From Paenisporosarcina cavernae (GTDB lineage: Bacteria; Bacillota; Bacilli; Bacillales_A; Planococcaceae), in assembly GCF_003595195.1 (NCBI RefSeq), contig NZ_CP032418.1, positions 1,004,501 to 1,068,500 of the forward strand: DNA of 64,000 bases, read 5' to 3'. Position numbers and translations under genes: made by a program. The notes under the pieces were generated by a model. The model was not told the DNA's origin and made no database searches. It was given only the letters and a program-made list of their open reading frames with translations. Positions 36,625-45,386 of the stretch are shown in pieces. How positions within the stretch are numbered: the stretch's first letter is position 1; the number at the start of each line of letters is the position of its first letter.

Positions 36625-36652
36625 TCATCTCACCAAGATGGCTATTTTTTTG
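36621..36652 (+). terminator. Intrinsic terminator after rodZ
   Basis: A 10-bp stem, ATAGTCATCT with AGATGGCTAT (one G-U), 5-nt loop and seven T residues; the left arm overlaps the rodZ stop codon. Confidence 0.85.
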
Positions 36653-36689
36653 TTTCGAATAAATAGTCATTCGAAGGTTAGAGTGATAG

Positions 36690-36718
36690 TCGACATAGAG
36701 GATTTAGACATGTATGCT
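36690..36718 (+). promoter_or_regulatory. Predicted sigma-A promoter for pgsA-cinA
   Basis: TCGACA (36690-36695, five of six matches to TTGACA), a 17-nt spacer, TATGCT (36713-36718). Confidence 0.5.
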
Positions 36719-36763
36719 AATGTATAGAATGCGTAAGTTTTGTTTATTAAAGGAGAGAAAGAA

Positions 36764-37342
36764 ATGAACATTCCGAATAGAATTACGGTATCTCGTGTTG
36801 TGATGATTCCCATATTTGTACTAATTATGATTTTAGATTTAAACTGGGGTGAAATTACCTTATTAGGTGCAACTATGCCTGTCGAACATTTCGTTGGTGC
36901 GATTATTTTCATCGTTGCTAGTATTACTGATTTTGTCGACGGATATTATGCCCGCAAGTATAACTTAGTGACGAATATGGGGAAGTTTTTAGATCCGTTA
37001 GCTGATAAGTTATTAGTTTCAGCTGCTTTAATTTTACTAGTAGACCTGGAATATGCACCTGCTTGGGTAGTCATTGCTATCATTAGTCGTGAGTTTGCGG
37101 TAACAGGATTACGATTGCTATTAGCTGATGAAGGTGAAGTAGTTGCTGCAAAACAATTAGGGAAAATTAAGATGTGGACACAAATTGTCGCGATTTCTGC
37201 ATTACTTCTTCATAATATTTTCTTTGAAATGTTTTCGATTCCGTTTGCCACTTTTATGTTATATGTTTCGTTATTCTTCACGCTATGGTCAGGTTGGGAC
37301 TACTTTTACGCAAATCGTCGAGTATTATTAGACTCGAAATAA
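36764..37342 (+). CDS. pgsA: CDP-diacylglycerol--glycerol-3-phosphate 3-phosphatidyltransferase
   Basis: Makes phosphatidylglycerol phosphate, the committed step to phosphatidylglycerol and cardiolipin, in the cytoplasmic membrane. The 192-residue protein has about five membrane segments. The CDP-alcohol phosphotransferase motif DG-x2-AR-x8-G-x3-D-x3-D appears as DGYYARKYNLVTNMGKFLDPLAD (about residues 60-82). The N-terminus MNIPNRITVSRVVMIPIFVL is typical. ATG 36764 follows AGGAGAG; the frame is open upstream to 36740 without support. It is followed after 12 nt by cinA, so the pair is likely cotranscribed. Confidence 0.95.
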   Translation: MNIPNRITVSRVVMIPIFVLIMILDLNWGEITLLGATMPVEHFVGAIIFIVASITDFVDGYYARKYNLVTNMGKFLDPLADKLLVSAALILLVDLEYAPAWVVIAIISREFAVTGLRLLLADEGEVVAAKQLGKIKMWTQIVAISALLLHNIFFEMFSIPFATFMLYVSLFFTLWSGWDYFYANRRVLLDSK

Positions 37343-37354
37343 GGAGCAAATGAT

Positions 37355-38605
37355 ATGAATGCAGAGATTATTGCAGTTGGCTCGGAATTGTTACTTGGTC
37401 AAATTACGAATACAAATGCAGCATTTATTTCTAAGCAACTTGCAGAATTAGGTGTGAATGTGTATTTCCATACAGCAGTTGGTGATAATCCAGAACGATT
37501 AGTAGAAGCAATTCAACAAGCGGAAAAACGTGCAGAGTTAATCATTTTCTCTGGAGGACTTGGACCCACAAAAGATGATTTAACGAAGGAAACGATTGCA
37601 AAACACTTAAACACTACACTTGAAATGAACGAGCAAGCAATGCAGTCGATTCGCCACTTTTTTGAAAAAATTCATCGTGAAATGACGCCAAATAATGAAA
37701 AGCAAGCACTCGTATTAAAAGGTAGCTTTATTCTAGAAAATCATCATGGAATGGCCCCCGGAATGGTCACTGAGCATCAAAACCGCTTTTATATGTTACT
37801 TCCTGGACCACCAAAAGAATTGGAACCAATGTTCCAGTTTGAGGCAAAGCCATTTTTAATGAACAAACTATTTGAAGATGCCGCTATTTATTCGCATGTT
37901 CTCCGTTTTTACGGAATAGGAGAAGCAGAGTTAGAAGATCGCATACATGATATTTTAGATGCTCAATCAAATCCCACAATTGCTCCATTAGCTTCAGATG
38001 GCGAAGTTACAATTCGTATCTCCGCAAAAAGTAAATCGAAGGAAGAAGCAGATTCTCTCATCTATTCTGTAGAAGAAAAGATCGTGGAAAGAGTTGGCGA
38101 CTATCTGTATGGGTACAATGACGATTCGTTAGCATCAAAAGCAGTGGATGCACTTCGTCAACATGAAATGACGATAGCCGCTGCTGAAAGTTTAACAGCT
38201 GGATTATTTATGGCAGAACTAGCTTCTGTCCCAGCGGTTTCGGATATTTTTGTCGGTGGAGAAGTTACATATCATACGGATGCGAAAATTAACACGCTAG
38301 GTGTGTCGCGCGAAATAATCGAAAACTATGGTGTCGTTAGTAAAGAATGTGCCATTGAAATGGCGAAAAAAGCCAGTGAAAAATTCGGCACGAAAATTGG
38401 TGTTGGATTGACTGGCGCAGCTGGTCCAAGTAGTTTAGAAGGTGAAACACCTGGTTCTGTTTGGATCGGCATTCGTTTAGCGAATGGAGAAACTTATGCG
38501 GAGCATCTTCAATTGTCTGGAAATCGAAATACCAATCGACTTCGAGTTGTTAAAAAAACGTTTTCTATTCTTATCCGTTTAGTCAAAGATTCCACGATCC
38601 GTTAA
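37355..38605 (+). CDS. cinA: CinA family protein (competence/damage-inducible)
   Basis: A 416-residue two-domain protein. The N-terminal molybdopterin-binding-like domain (MNAEIIAVGSELLLGQITNTNAAFISKQLAELG; IIFSGGLGPTKDDLTKETIA; MLLPGPPKELEPMF; residues 1-170) is linked with ADP-ribose or NMN-type pyrophosphatase activity in relatives. The C-terminal CinA domain (about 255-410; AAAESLTAGLFMAELASVPAVSDIF, GEVTYHTDAKINTLGV, GVGLTGAAGPSS) is the nicotinamide-nucleotide amidase fold. ATG 37355 follows AAGGAGC. It sits directly before recA, as in many Firmicutes, but a terminator and a separate recA promoter intervene. Confidence 0.95.
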   Translation: MNAEIIAVGSELLLGQITNTNAAFISKQLAELGVNVYFHTAVGDNPERLVEAIQQAEKRAELIIFSGGLGPTKDDLTKETIAKHLNTTLEMNEQAMQSIRHFFEKIHREMTPNNEKQALVLKGSFILENHHGMAPGMVTEHQNRFYMLLPGPPKELEPMFQFEAKPFLMNKLFEDAAIYSHVLRFYGIGEAELEDRIHDILDAQSNPTIAPLASDGEVTIRISAKSKSKEEADSLIYSVEEKIVERVGDYLYGYNDDSLASKAVDALRQHEMTIAAAESLTAGLFMAELASVPAVSDIFVGGEVTYHTDAKINTLGVSREIIENYGVVSKECAIEMAKKASEKFGTKIGVGLTGAAGPSSLEGETPGSVWIGIRLANGETYAEHLQLSGNRNTNRLRVVKKTFSILIRLVKDSTIR

Positions 38606-38616
38606 ATGAAGACTAC

Positions 38617-38646
38617 AGCAGCTTACGTTTAGTATGCTGCTTTTTT
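38617..38646 (+). terminator. Intrinsic terminator after cinA
   Basis: AGCAGC-T-TAC pairs with GTA-T-GCTGCT (one T-T mismatch) around a 5-nt loop, followed by six T residues. Confidence 0.8.
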
Positions 38647-38698
38647 AATGAAAAAATGATATTTCGAAAAGAAACATTCATTTGGTCGTTTGTTTTGT

Positions 38699-38707
38699 TG
38701 GTATAAT
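38699..38707 (+). promoter_or_regulatory. Possible upstream recA promoter (extended -10)
   Basis: TGGTATAAT, a perfect extended -10 element with no good -35, about 140 nt before recA and upstream of the LexA box. Confidence 0.4.
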
Positions 38708-38749
38708 TTTCTTGTTTTAGAGAAAATAAAGCTTCTAATTAAAAATAAC

Positions 38750-38763
38750 CGAATAAACGTTCG
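38750..38763. promoter_or_regulatory. LexA (SOS) box upstream of recA
   Basis: CGAATAAACGTTCG matches the Bacillus LexA operator CGAACNNNNGTTCG in nine of ten fixed positions. It lies 8 nt upstream of the -35 hexamer of the predicted recA promoter, consistent with SOS control of recA; lexA itself is at the right edge of the window. Confidence 0.8.
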
Positions 38764-38771
38764 CTTTTTTC

Positions 38772-38800
38772 TTGTGTATTTCTCATAAACCGAGTATAGT
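38772..38800 (+). promoter_or_regulatory. Predicted sigma-A promoter for recA
   Basis: TTGTGT (38772-38777), a 17-nt spacer, TATAGT (38795-38800), 44 nt before the recA start and adjacent to the LexA box. Confidence 0.65.
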
Positions 38801-38844
38801 AGTTGTAGAAAGAAGTTTATGGGAAATAAGAGGAGGAAATACTG

Positions 38845-39903
38845 TTGAGCGATCGTAAAGCAGCTTTAGATATGGCGTTAAAACAAATTGAAAAACAATT
38901 TGGTAAAGGTTCCATCATGAAATTAGGGGAACAAACGGATCGTCAAGTTCAAACAACTTCTAGTGGCTCACTAGCACTTGATGCAGCACTTGGAGTAGGT
39001 GGTTATCCACGCGGAAGAATCATCGAAATTTATGGACCAGAGAGTTCAGGTAAAACAACGGTGGCACTTCATGCGATTGCAGAAGCACAAGCTTCTGGCG
39101 GCCAAGCAGCGTTTATTGATGCAGAGCATGCATTGGATCCTGTTTATGCACAAAAATTAGGTGTAAATATAGATGAGTTATTACTTTCACAACCAGACAC
39201 TGGAGAGCAAGCACTTGAAATTGCGGAAGCTTTAGTTCGAAGTGGTGCAGTTGATATTCTTGTTATTGACTCTGTAGCCGCTTTGGTTCCAAAAGCGGAA
39301 ATTGAAGGAGAGATGGGAGATTCCCATGTCGGTTTGCAAGCTCGTCTAATGTCGCAAGCTCTTCGTAAGCTTTCAGGTGCCATTAGCAAGTCGAAAACAA
39401 TTGCAATTTTCATTAACCAAATTCGTGAGAAAGTCGGCGTTATGTTCGGAAATCCAGAAGTTACACCTGGTGGACGTGCGCTTAAATTCTATAGCTCAGT
39501 TCGACTAGAAGTAAGACGTGCTGAAACGATTAAATCGGGTAATGACTTTATGGGAAATAAAACAAAGATTAAAGTTGTAAAAAATAAAGTAGCACCGCCG
39601 TTCCGTACAGCAGAAGTAGACATTATGTATGGAGAAGGTATTTCCAAAGAAGGAGAGATCATCGATTTAGGCGTCGAAATGGACGTTGTGAATAAGAGCG
39701 GGTCTTGGTACGCATACAACGATGATCGACTTGGACAAGGGCGAGAAAATGCGAAAATTTTCTTAAAAGAAAATCCTTCTATTCGAGATGAAATAGCACG
39801 TAAAATTCGGGAATCATACGGATTAACGGCTGGATCGTATACAATTGCAGGTCATGAAGACGAAGAAGATGCGGAATTCGCATTACTTCTTGATGAAGAA
39901 TAG
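38845..39903 (+). CDS. recA: Recombinase RecA
   Basis: Forms the ATP-dependent filament on single-stranded DNA for homologous pairing and triggers LexA self-cleavage. The 352-residue protein has Walker [10 protein letters not shown] (about residues 64-72), [20 protein letters not shown], the catalytic/Walker B region [24 protein letters not shown], loop L1/L2 segments ([47 protein letters not shown]) and an acidic C-terminus ([16 protein letters not shown]) that modulates activity. The start is TTG 38845 after AGGAGG at 38831-38836. It is monocistronic with its own terminator. Confidence 0.98.
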   Translation: MSDRKAALDMALKQIEKQFGKGSIMKLGEQTDRQVQTTSSGSLALDAALGVGGYPRGRIIEIYGPESSGKTTVALHAIAEAQASGGQAAFIDAEHALDPVYAQKLGVNIDELLLSQPDTGEQALEIAEALVRSGAVDILVIDSVAALVPKAEIEGEMGDSHVGLQARLMSQALRKLSGAISKSKTIAIFINQIREKVGVMFGNPEVTPGGRALKFYSSVRLEVRRAETIKSGNDFMGNKTKIKVVKNKVAPPFRTAEVDIMYGEGISKEGEIIDLGVEMDVVNKSGSWYAYNDDRLGQGRENAKIFLKENPSIRDEIARKIRESYGLTAGSYTIAGHEDEEDAEFALLLDEE

Positions 39904-39916
39904 AATTATTAGAAAC

Positions 39917-39958
39917 AATATCCTTCTAATTCCTTATGGGCATTAGAAGGGTATTTTT
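39917..39958 (+). terminator. Intrinsic terminator after recA
   Basis: CCTTCTAAT pairs with ATTAGAAGG, extended by ATA/TAT and one G-U pair to about 14 bp, followed by TTTTT. Confidence 0.82.
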
Positions 39959-40258
39959 ATGCAGAAAAACATGATTGTAAAAGTTGATTTTGTTGGGAAA
40001 GCAATCCTGATAGTTTTACTCCATCGAAAACATATGTGCAAAGAAAAAATGGTCATATATTCTAGATCAAAAGAGGCAGAAAGAAATCGAGTGGGTACCA
40101 TTAGGATTATAGAAGAGATTGTATAATGTTCGTTGATTTGTCTCCTATCATTTAAATTGATAGAAACCACTCTATTCAGGTCTGTAAGTAGTGATAAATG
40201 CTTTTATTCTCAACGGAATAAAATGACAGACTTTTCCTATATTTCAAAAGGAGTTACC
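39959..40258. other. 300-nt gap between recA terminator and rny promoter
   Basis: A 55-codon plus-strand frame runs from ATG 39959 to TAA 40126 but starts inside the T tract of the recA terminator with no ribosome site. An overlapping minus-strand frame (39943-40170) is also open. I recognise neither. A short AT-rich palindrome (CTATCATTTAAATTGATAG) lies near 40145. Confidence 0.4.
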
Positions 40259-40287
40259 TTGACAGAGGTTTTTGTCACCGATACAAT
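40259..40287 (+). promoter_or_regulatory. Strong predicted sigma-A promoter for rny
   Basis: A consensus TTGACA (40259-40264), a 17-nt spacer, TACAAT (40282-40287), about 70 nt before rny. Confidence 0.75.
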
Positions 40288-40356
40288 TAAGGGGTATTAT
40301 CCTATTATCTGAACCGACAACATGAAAAAATGAAAATAGCAAGAGGAGGTGTTCAA

Positions 40357-41916
40357 ATGGATTATTTTGACATAATCTCCGCTTTGCTTGGTCTTATCGT
40401 CGGTGCCGTTGTTAGCTATTTTGTAGTGAAAAGTGTGAACGATTCGAAAGTGACTGGTGCGAAACAATCAGCGCAAACCATTCTCGATGATGCAAAGCGA
40501 GAAGCGGAGGCACTAAAAAAAGAAGTATTACTAGAAGCCAAAGATGAAACTCACAAGATGAGAACTGAAGCTGAATCTGAAATCCGTGAACGCCGATCGG
40601 AACTGCAAAAACAGGAAAATCGGTATTTACAACGTGAAGAGAACATTGATCGTAAAGACGATGCGCTTAACAAAAGAGAAGCAGGATTAGAGCGGAAGGA
40701 AGAAGCTCTTTCTGAACGACAACAGCATATCGAACTGATGGAGAACAACGTAGCGGAGCTTGTAGCTAAACAGCAGTCAGAACTTGAACGAATTTCTGCA
40801 TTAACGAGAGATGAAGCTAAAACGATTATTCTCGGACAAGTAGAAAACGAACTTGCGACAGACATTGCTGTTATGACGAAAGAAGCGGAAACGCGAGCTA
40901 AAGAAGATTCTGACAAAAAAGCTCGTGAAATCCTTTCTCTTGCTTTGCAACGATTTGCAGCGGACCATGTAGCAGAGACTACTGTTTCAGTTGTTAACCT
41001 ACCGAATGATGAAATGAAAGGCAGAATTATTGGTAGGGAAGGACGAAATATCCGTACGCTAGAAACACTTACTGGTATTGACTTAATTATTGATGACACA
41101 CCAGAAGCAGTTATTCTATCAGGATTTGATCCTATTAGACGAGAAACAGCTCGTTTAGCACTAGAGAAATTAGTACAAGATGGAAGAATACATCCAGCTC
41201 GTATTGAAGAAATGGTGGAGAAATCTAGACGGGAAGTAGATGAGCAGATTCGTGAAATCGGAGAGCAAACAACATTTGACATCGGAATCCATAACTTACA
41301 CCCTGATTTAATTAAAATTATGGGTAGAATGAGATACCGGACAAGTTACGGTCAAAACGTGTTGAAGCACTCAAAAGAAGTTGCCGTATTGGCAGGTCTT
41401 CTTGCAGCAGAGCTTGGCGAGGATGTAACACTAGCACGACGTGCCGGATTACTACATGATATTGGGAAAGCAATCGATCATGAAGTGGAAGGTAGTCACG
41501 TTGAAATCGGTGTGGAACTTGCGAAAAAGTATAAAGAACATCCAGTAGTTATTAACAGTATCGCTTCCCATCACGGTGACACAGAAGCAACATCTGTTAT
41601 TGCTGTCCTAGTTGCAGCAGCAGATGCTTTATCTGCTGCTAGACCAGGTGCAAGAAGTGAAACACTTGAAAATTACATTCGTCGACTTGAAAAACTAGAA
41701 GAAATTTCAGAGTCCTACGAAGGTGTAGAAAAATCATTTGCTATTCAGGCAGGAAGAGAAGTTCGTATCATTGTTCGACCGGAACAAATTGACGACATTA
41801 CTTCTCATCGTTTAGCACGTGATATTCGAAAACGTATTGAAGAAGAATTAGATTATCCTGGTCACATCAAAGTGACGGTAATTCGTGAAACAAGAGCAGT
41901 AGAATACGCAAAATAA
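40357..41916 (+). CDS. rny: Ribonuclease Y
   Basis: Membrane-anchored endoribonuclease that starts decay of many mRNAs in Firmicutes. The 519-residue protein has an N-terminal membrane anchor ([19 protein letters not shown], residues 5-23) and a long charged coiled coil (about 35-205). A KH domain ([24 protein letters not shown] about 216-240) and an HD domain follow, with the metal-binding pair in [21 protein letters not shown] (about 363) and SHHGD. ATG 40357 follows AAGAGGAGGTG; an upstream in-frame start at 40330 would add nine residues before the anchor and is unlikely. A UUCG-loop terminator follows. Confidence 0.97.
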   Translation: MDYFDIISALLGLIVGAVVSYFVVKSVNDSKVTGAKQSAQTILDDAKREAEALKKEVLLEAKDETHKMRTEAESEIRERRSELQKQENRYLQREENIDRKDDALNKREAGLERKEEALSERQQHIELMENNVAELVAKQQSELERISALTRDEAKTIILGQVENELATDIAVMTKEAETRAKEDSDKKAREILSLALQRFAADHVAETTVSVVNLPNDEMKGRIIGREGRNIRTLETLTGIDLIIDDTPEAVILSGFDPIRRETARLALEKLVQDGRIHPARIEEMVEKSRREVDEQIREIGEQTTFDIGIHNLHPDLIKIMGRMRYRTSYGQNVLKHSKEVAVLAGLLAAELGEDVTLARRAGLLHDIGKAIDHEVEGSHVEIGVELAKKYKEHPVVINSIASHHGDTEATSVIAVLVAAADALSAARPGARSETLENYIRRLEKLEEISESYEGVEKSFAIQAGREVRIIVRPEQIDDITSHRLARDIRKRIEEELDYPGHIKVTVIRETRAVEYAK

Positions 41917-41917
41917 T

Positions 41918-41943
41918 AAAGGCTTCTTCGGAAGCCTTTTTCT
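41918..41943 (+). terminator. Intrinsic terminator after rny (UUCG tetraloop)
   Basis: A 9-bp stem, AAAGGCTTC with GAAGCCTTT, closed by a TTCG tetraloop and followed by T residues. Confidence 0.9.
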
Positions 41944-42042
41944 TGTGGCTTCTTATTACCGATCGAAAGGGATGTCGTTTCATTCTGAACAGTGGTAAGA
42001 TGAATGATTGTAGAAGATAAGTTGTAGAAAGTTGGGTTATAC

Positions 42043-42840
42043 ATGAGAGTATTATTTATTGGAGATATTGTTGGTTCCATGGGACGTGAAATGGTCGAAG
42101 AATATTTGCCAAGATTAAAAAAGAAATATCAAATTGACGTAGTAATTGTAAACGGTGAAAATGCAGCGGCAGGTAGAGGAATCACGAAGAAAATTTATCA
42201 AGACCTCCTGTATATGGGAGTGGATGTTGTAACTATGGGAAACCATACGTGGGATCAGAAAGAAATTTTCGATTTCATCGATGACGTGGACTATTTAATA
42301 CGACCAGCTAATTTCTCGAAAGATGCGCCTGGTAGAGGAATGACGTCCATTTCGAAAAGCGGTACAACACTTTCCGTCATTAATCTACATGGACGTACTT
42401 TTCTTCCACCTCATGACGATCCATTTGAAAAAGTAGCAGAGTTAATGGAGGAAGCTAAAAAGATTTCCCCATTAGTATTTGTCGATTTTCACGCGGAAGC
42501 GACGAGTGAAAAAATGGCAATTGGTTGGTTTTTGGATGGTAAAGCCTCTGCTGTGGTTGGAACACATACACATATACAAACAGCAGATAATCGCATTCTG
42601 CCACAAGGAACGGCGTATATTACAGACGTAGGTATGACCGGACCATATGACGCAATACTTGGTATGAAGAAAGAAGATGTGTTATACAGATTTCAAACGA
42701 ATCTTCCAGCACGATTCGAAGTACCAAAAGCCGGTCGCAAAATGTTAAGCGGAGTCGTGATTGATATCGACGATGTGACTGGAAAATCAAATTCGATTGA
42801 ACGTGTCTACATTAATGAGGATTCGCCTTTTCAAAACTAG
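42043..42840 (+). CDS. ymdB: YmdB-family metallophosphoesterase
   Basis: Calcineurin-like phosphodiesterase family; the B. subtilis protein hydrolyses cyclic nucleotides in vitro and influences biofilm and late-adaptive gene expression. The 265-residue sequence carries the metal motifs MRVLFIGDIVGSMGR (residues 1-15), VNGENAAAGRGIT (about 38-50), MGNHTWDQKE (about 65), VDFHAEATSEKMA (about 148) and VVGTHTHIQTADNRIL (about 170). A C-terminal GRKMLSGVVIDID region follows. ATG 42043 has only a weak ribosome site. Order rny-ymdB-spoVS is conserved in Bacillales. Confidence 0.93.
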   Translation: MRVLFIGDIVGSMGREMVEEYLPRLKKKYQIDVVIVNGENAAAGRGITKKIYQDLLYMGVDVVTMGNHTWDQKEIFDFIDDVDYLIRPANFSKDAPGRGMTSISKSGTTLSVINLHGRTFLPPHDDPFEKVAELMEEAKKISPLVFVDFHAEATSEKMAIGWFLDGKASAVVGTHTHIQTADNRILPQGTAYITDVGMTGPYDAILGMKKEDVLYRFQTNLPARFEVPKAGRKMLSGVVIDIDDVTGKSNSIERVYINEDSPFQN

Positions 42841-42920
42841 CTTCTAAGTAGTTTTCCTGGTGCATATGTTAGGTCAAGAAGGTAACTTCTAACGCATCTG
42901 ACATACTAGGAGGAATAAGA

Positions 42921-43199
42921 ATGGAATCATTAAAAGTATCATCTAAATCAAACCCAAATTCAGTGGCTGGGGCATTAGTGGCAGTGATTCGTGAAAAAGG
43001 ATTTGTGGAGTTACAGGCAGTCGGTGCAGGTGCCTTAAATCAAGCTGTGAAAGCCATTGCGATTGCTAGAGGTTTTGTTGCTCCAAGCGGTACGGATTTG
43101 ATTTGCTCACCAGCTTTTACAGATATCGAGATTGCTGGTGAAGAACGAACAGCATTAAAATTATTGATTGAAAAGAGAGTACGAGCACAAATAAAGTAA
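42921..43199 (+). CDS. spoVS: Stage V sporulation protein S
   Basis: Small, extremely conserved Alba-like protein required for normal progression past stage V and coat assembly in B. subtilis. The 92-residue product matches the family nearly throughout (LKVSSKSNPNSVAGALVAVIREKGFVEL, VGAGALNQAVKAIAIARGFVAPSG, CSPAFTDIEIAGEERTALKL). It is about six residues longer than the 86-residue B. subtilis protein, ending in a basic tail (EKRVRAQIK). The start follows AGGAGG at 42908-42913. I could not identify its promoter; sigma-H would be expected. Confidence 0.95.
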   Translation: MESLKVSSKSNPNSVAGALVAVIREKGFVELQAVGAGALNQAVKAIAIARGFVAPSGTDLICSPAFTDIEIAGEERTALKLLIEKRVRAQIK

Positions 43200-43405
43200 C
43201 GACTTCGACGACCATTGTAGGTATGACCTGTAAATTCATCGTTGTATGCACTAGCTTAGTCTTAGTAAAAAATGAAAAATAGATACGTTTCAACATTCCT
43301 GTTCGTTTCAAAGTGAGTGTTGCTTACATCGGATATTTTGAAGAAGCTAAATGGTGATTTGCTTCGAAAGCAGGATTAATTCATTGAAACTAACAAAACA
43401 AGAAG
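43200..43405. other. Gap after spoVS: no gene seen
   Basis: No coding frame with a ribosome site is visible on either strand. A minus-strand frame at 43117-43311 overlaps spoVS and is regarded as chance. Confidence 0.5.
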
Positions 43406-43434
43406 AAACCAAGCAAACGTTGCTTGGTTTTTTT
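43406..43434 (+). terminator. Intrinsic terminator in the spoVS-korA gap
   Basis: A perfect 11-bp stem, AAACCAAGCAA with TTGCTTGGTTT, ACG loop and T run. It sits about 200 nt after spoVS, so the transcript may have an unusually long 3' untranslated region. Confidence 0.88.
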
Positions 43435-43550
43435 GCGTGAACTGCAATAAATAGCTCCTACTTTCTTTTCTTCCATGCTTGAAGAAAGCAACAGTGATGA
43501 ATGATTACACTTGGTGTCCGTCAAAGGTCTGAATTCGTGTAACAGAAACG

Positions 43551-43579
43551 TTTATAAATAGTGAAATGGTATGTATAAT
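43551..43579 (+). promoter_or_regulatory. Predicted sigma-A promoter for korAB
   Basis: TTTATA (43551-43556), a 17-nt spacer, and a perfect TATAAT (43574-43579), about 50 nt before korA. Confidence 0.55.
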
Positions 43580-43631
43580 GGTACACTATGATAGGATTTA
43601 ACTACTTATAAGCACGTTAGGAGATGTTATT

Positions 43632-45386
43632 ATGTTACATCAGCTTTCATGGAAAGTCGGTGGGCAACAAGGGGAAGGTATTGAGAGCACGGGCGAGATT
43701 TTTTCGATGGCGATGAATCGCCTCGGGTACTATCTTTATGGCTATCGTCACTTCTCTTCACGAATAAAAGGTGGACATACAAATAATAAGATTTGCGTTC
43801 GTACAACAGAAGTTCGTACGATTCCAGATGATTTAGATATATTAGTGGCATTCGATCAAGAAACAATCGATGTAAACTACAAAGAGTTAACACAAAATGG
43901 CGTGATTATTGCCGACAGCAAGTTTAACCCTGTGAAACCTGATGATTGTATTGGTGAAATGTACAGTGTCCGTTTTACGGAAATAGCTTCTGAACTAGGA
44001 ACATCTTTGATGAAAAACATGGTGGCAATTGGTGCTACTTCCGCATTGATGGAATTAGATTTAGCCGTTTTTAAAGACGTTGTAGACGAAATCTTTGGTC
44101 GCAAAGGTGCTGCTGTAGTAGAGAAAAACCTTGAAGCGATACAGCTCGGCTATGCGGAAATGACACGTCAACTTGGGAATCGATCGGGTGATTTTAAATT
44201 AGTGGAAGCGGATGGAAAACGCCGATTGTATATGATTGGGAATGATGCCATCGCGTTGGGAGCTCTTGCAGCTGGGGTAAGATTTATGGCTGCTTATCCA
44301 ATAACTCCTGCCTCTGAGATTATGGAATATTTAATCAAAAAATTGCCGAAATTCGGTGGAACCGTCATTCAGACCGAAGACGAAATAGCTGCAGCAACAA
44401 TGGCTATTGGAGCAAATTATGGAGGAGTTCGCTCATTCACTGCTTCTGCTGGTCCTGGATTATCACTCATGATGGAGGCAATCGGCCTATCGGGCATGAC
44501 TGAACAACCTTTAGTAATTGTAGATACACAACGCGGAGGACCATCTACCGGTCTACCGACAAAACAAGAGCAATCGGATTTAATGCAAATGATTTACGGA
44601 ACACATGGTGAAATTCCGAAAGTTGTGATCGCGCCAAGTACTGGAGCAGAGGCATTTTATGACACAGTTGAGGCATTTAATATTGCAGAAGAGTTGCAAT
44701 TACCAGTGATTATTTTGTCCGATTTACAACTCTCATTAGGGAAACAATCTGTTGAGCCGTTTGATTACGCGAAAGTGGTTATTCGTCGCGGAAATTTAAT
44801 AGCAGAAAGTGACGTAACAGAACAGGAAGACAAAGCTTATTTTAAGCGATATGAAGTAACAGAAAATGGTGTTTCTCCGCGTGTACTACCGGGAATGAAA
44901 CATGCAATTCATCATGTGACAGGTGTTGAACACGATGAAACAGGAAAACCTTCTGAGTCCGCAATGAATCGGAAGAAGCAAATGGACAAGCGTATGCGTA
45001 AGCTCCAGCATGTACATTTTCCACAACCAATCTATCAATACGCACCTTTTGAAGAAACAGATATCTTGCTAGTAGGATTCAATTCGACTCGTGGTGCTTT
45101 AGAGGAAGTACAGCAAACGTTGATTGCAGACGGATTAAATGTGAACCACGCTCATATTCGACTCATTCATCCGTTTCCAGCGAAAGAAATGACCGTACTT
45201 GCAGAAAAGGCGAAAAAAATAATTGTTGTCGAGAACAACGCGACAGGACAATTAGCGAACATTATGAAAATGAATATTGGATTCCATCAGAAAATGGAAT
45301 CGATTTTAAAATACGATGGAACTCCTTTCCATCCAAGAGAATTGTACAACTTAGTAAAGGAGTTGCACACAAATGGCAACGTTTAA
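43632..45386 (+). CDS. korA: 2-oxoacid:ferredoxin oxidoreductase, fused gamma/alpha subunit
   Basis: With KorB it decarboxylates a 2-oxoacid (probably 2-oxoglutarate) to the acyl-CoA, reducing ferredoxin. The 584-residue protein has an N-terminal gamma-type domain (LSWKVGGQQGEGIESTGEIFSMAMNRLGYYLY; YRHFSSRIKGGHTNNKI; residues 3-190). An alpha domain follows (LGALAAGVRFMAAYPITPASEIMEYL about 213-238; TEDEIAAATMAIGANYGG; FTASAGPGLSLMMEAIGL; DTQRGGPSTGLPTKQEQSDLMQM) and a C-terminal transketolase-like domain ending near IHPFPAKEM. ATG 43632 follows TTAGGAG. Substrate assignment is by family. It overlaps korB by 14 nt. Confidence 0.92.
   Translation: MLHQLSWKVGGQQGEGIESTGEIFSMAMNRLGYYLYGYRHFSSRIKGGHTNNKICVRTTEVRTIPDDLDILVAFDQETIDVNYKELTQNGVIIADSKFNPVKPDDCIGEMYSVRFTEIASELGTSLMKNMVAIGATSALMELDLAVFKDVVDEIFGRKGAAVVEKNLEAIQLGYAEMTRQLGNRSGDFKLVEADGKRRLYMIGNDAIALGALAAGVRFMAAYPITPASEIMEYLIKKLPKFGGTVIQTEDEIAAATMAIGANYGGVRSFTASAGPGLSLMMEAIGLSGMTEQPLVIVDTQRGGPSTGLPTKQEQSDLMQMIYGTHGEIPKVVIAPSTGAEAFYDTVEAFNIAEELQLPVIILSDLQLSLGKQSVEPFDYAKVVIRRGNLIAESDVTEQEDKAYFKRYEVTENGVSPRVLPGMKHAIHHVTGVEHDETGKPSESAMNRKKQMDKRMRKLQHVHFPQPIYQYAPFEETDILLVGFNSTRGALEEVQQTLIADGLNVNHAHIRLIHPFPAKEMTVLAEKAKKIIVVENNATGQLANIMKMNIGFHQKMESILKYDGTPFHPRELYNLVKELHTNGNV

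Noticed and set aside
40551-41282. A 243-codon minus-strand open frame opposite rny.
   Set aside because: It is antisense to the strongly conserved coiled-coil and KH region; Ser/Arg-rich composition mirrors the Glu/Arg-rich sense strand. No ribosome site or homology.
43117-43311. A 64-codon minus-strand frame after spoVS.
   Set aside because: It overlaps the conserved end of spoVS and lacks support.
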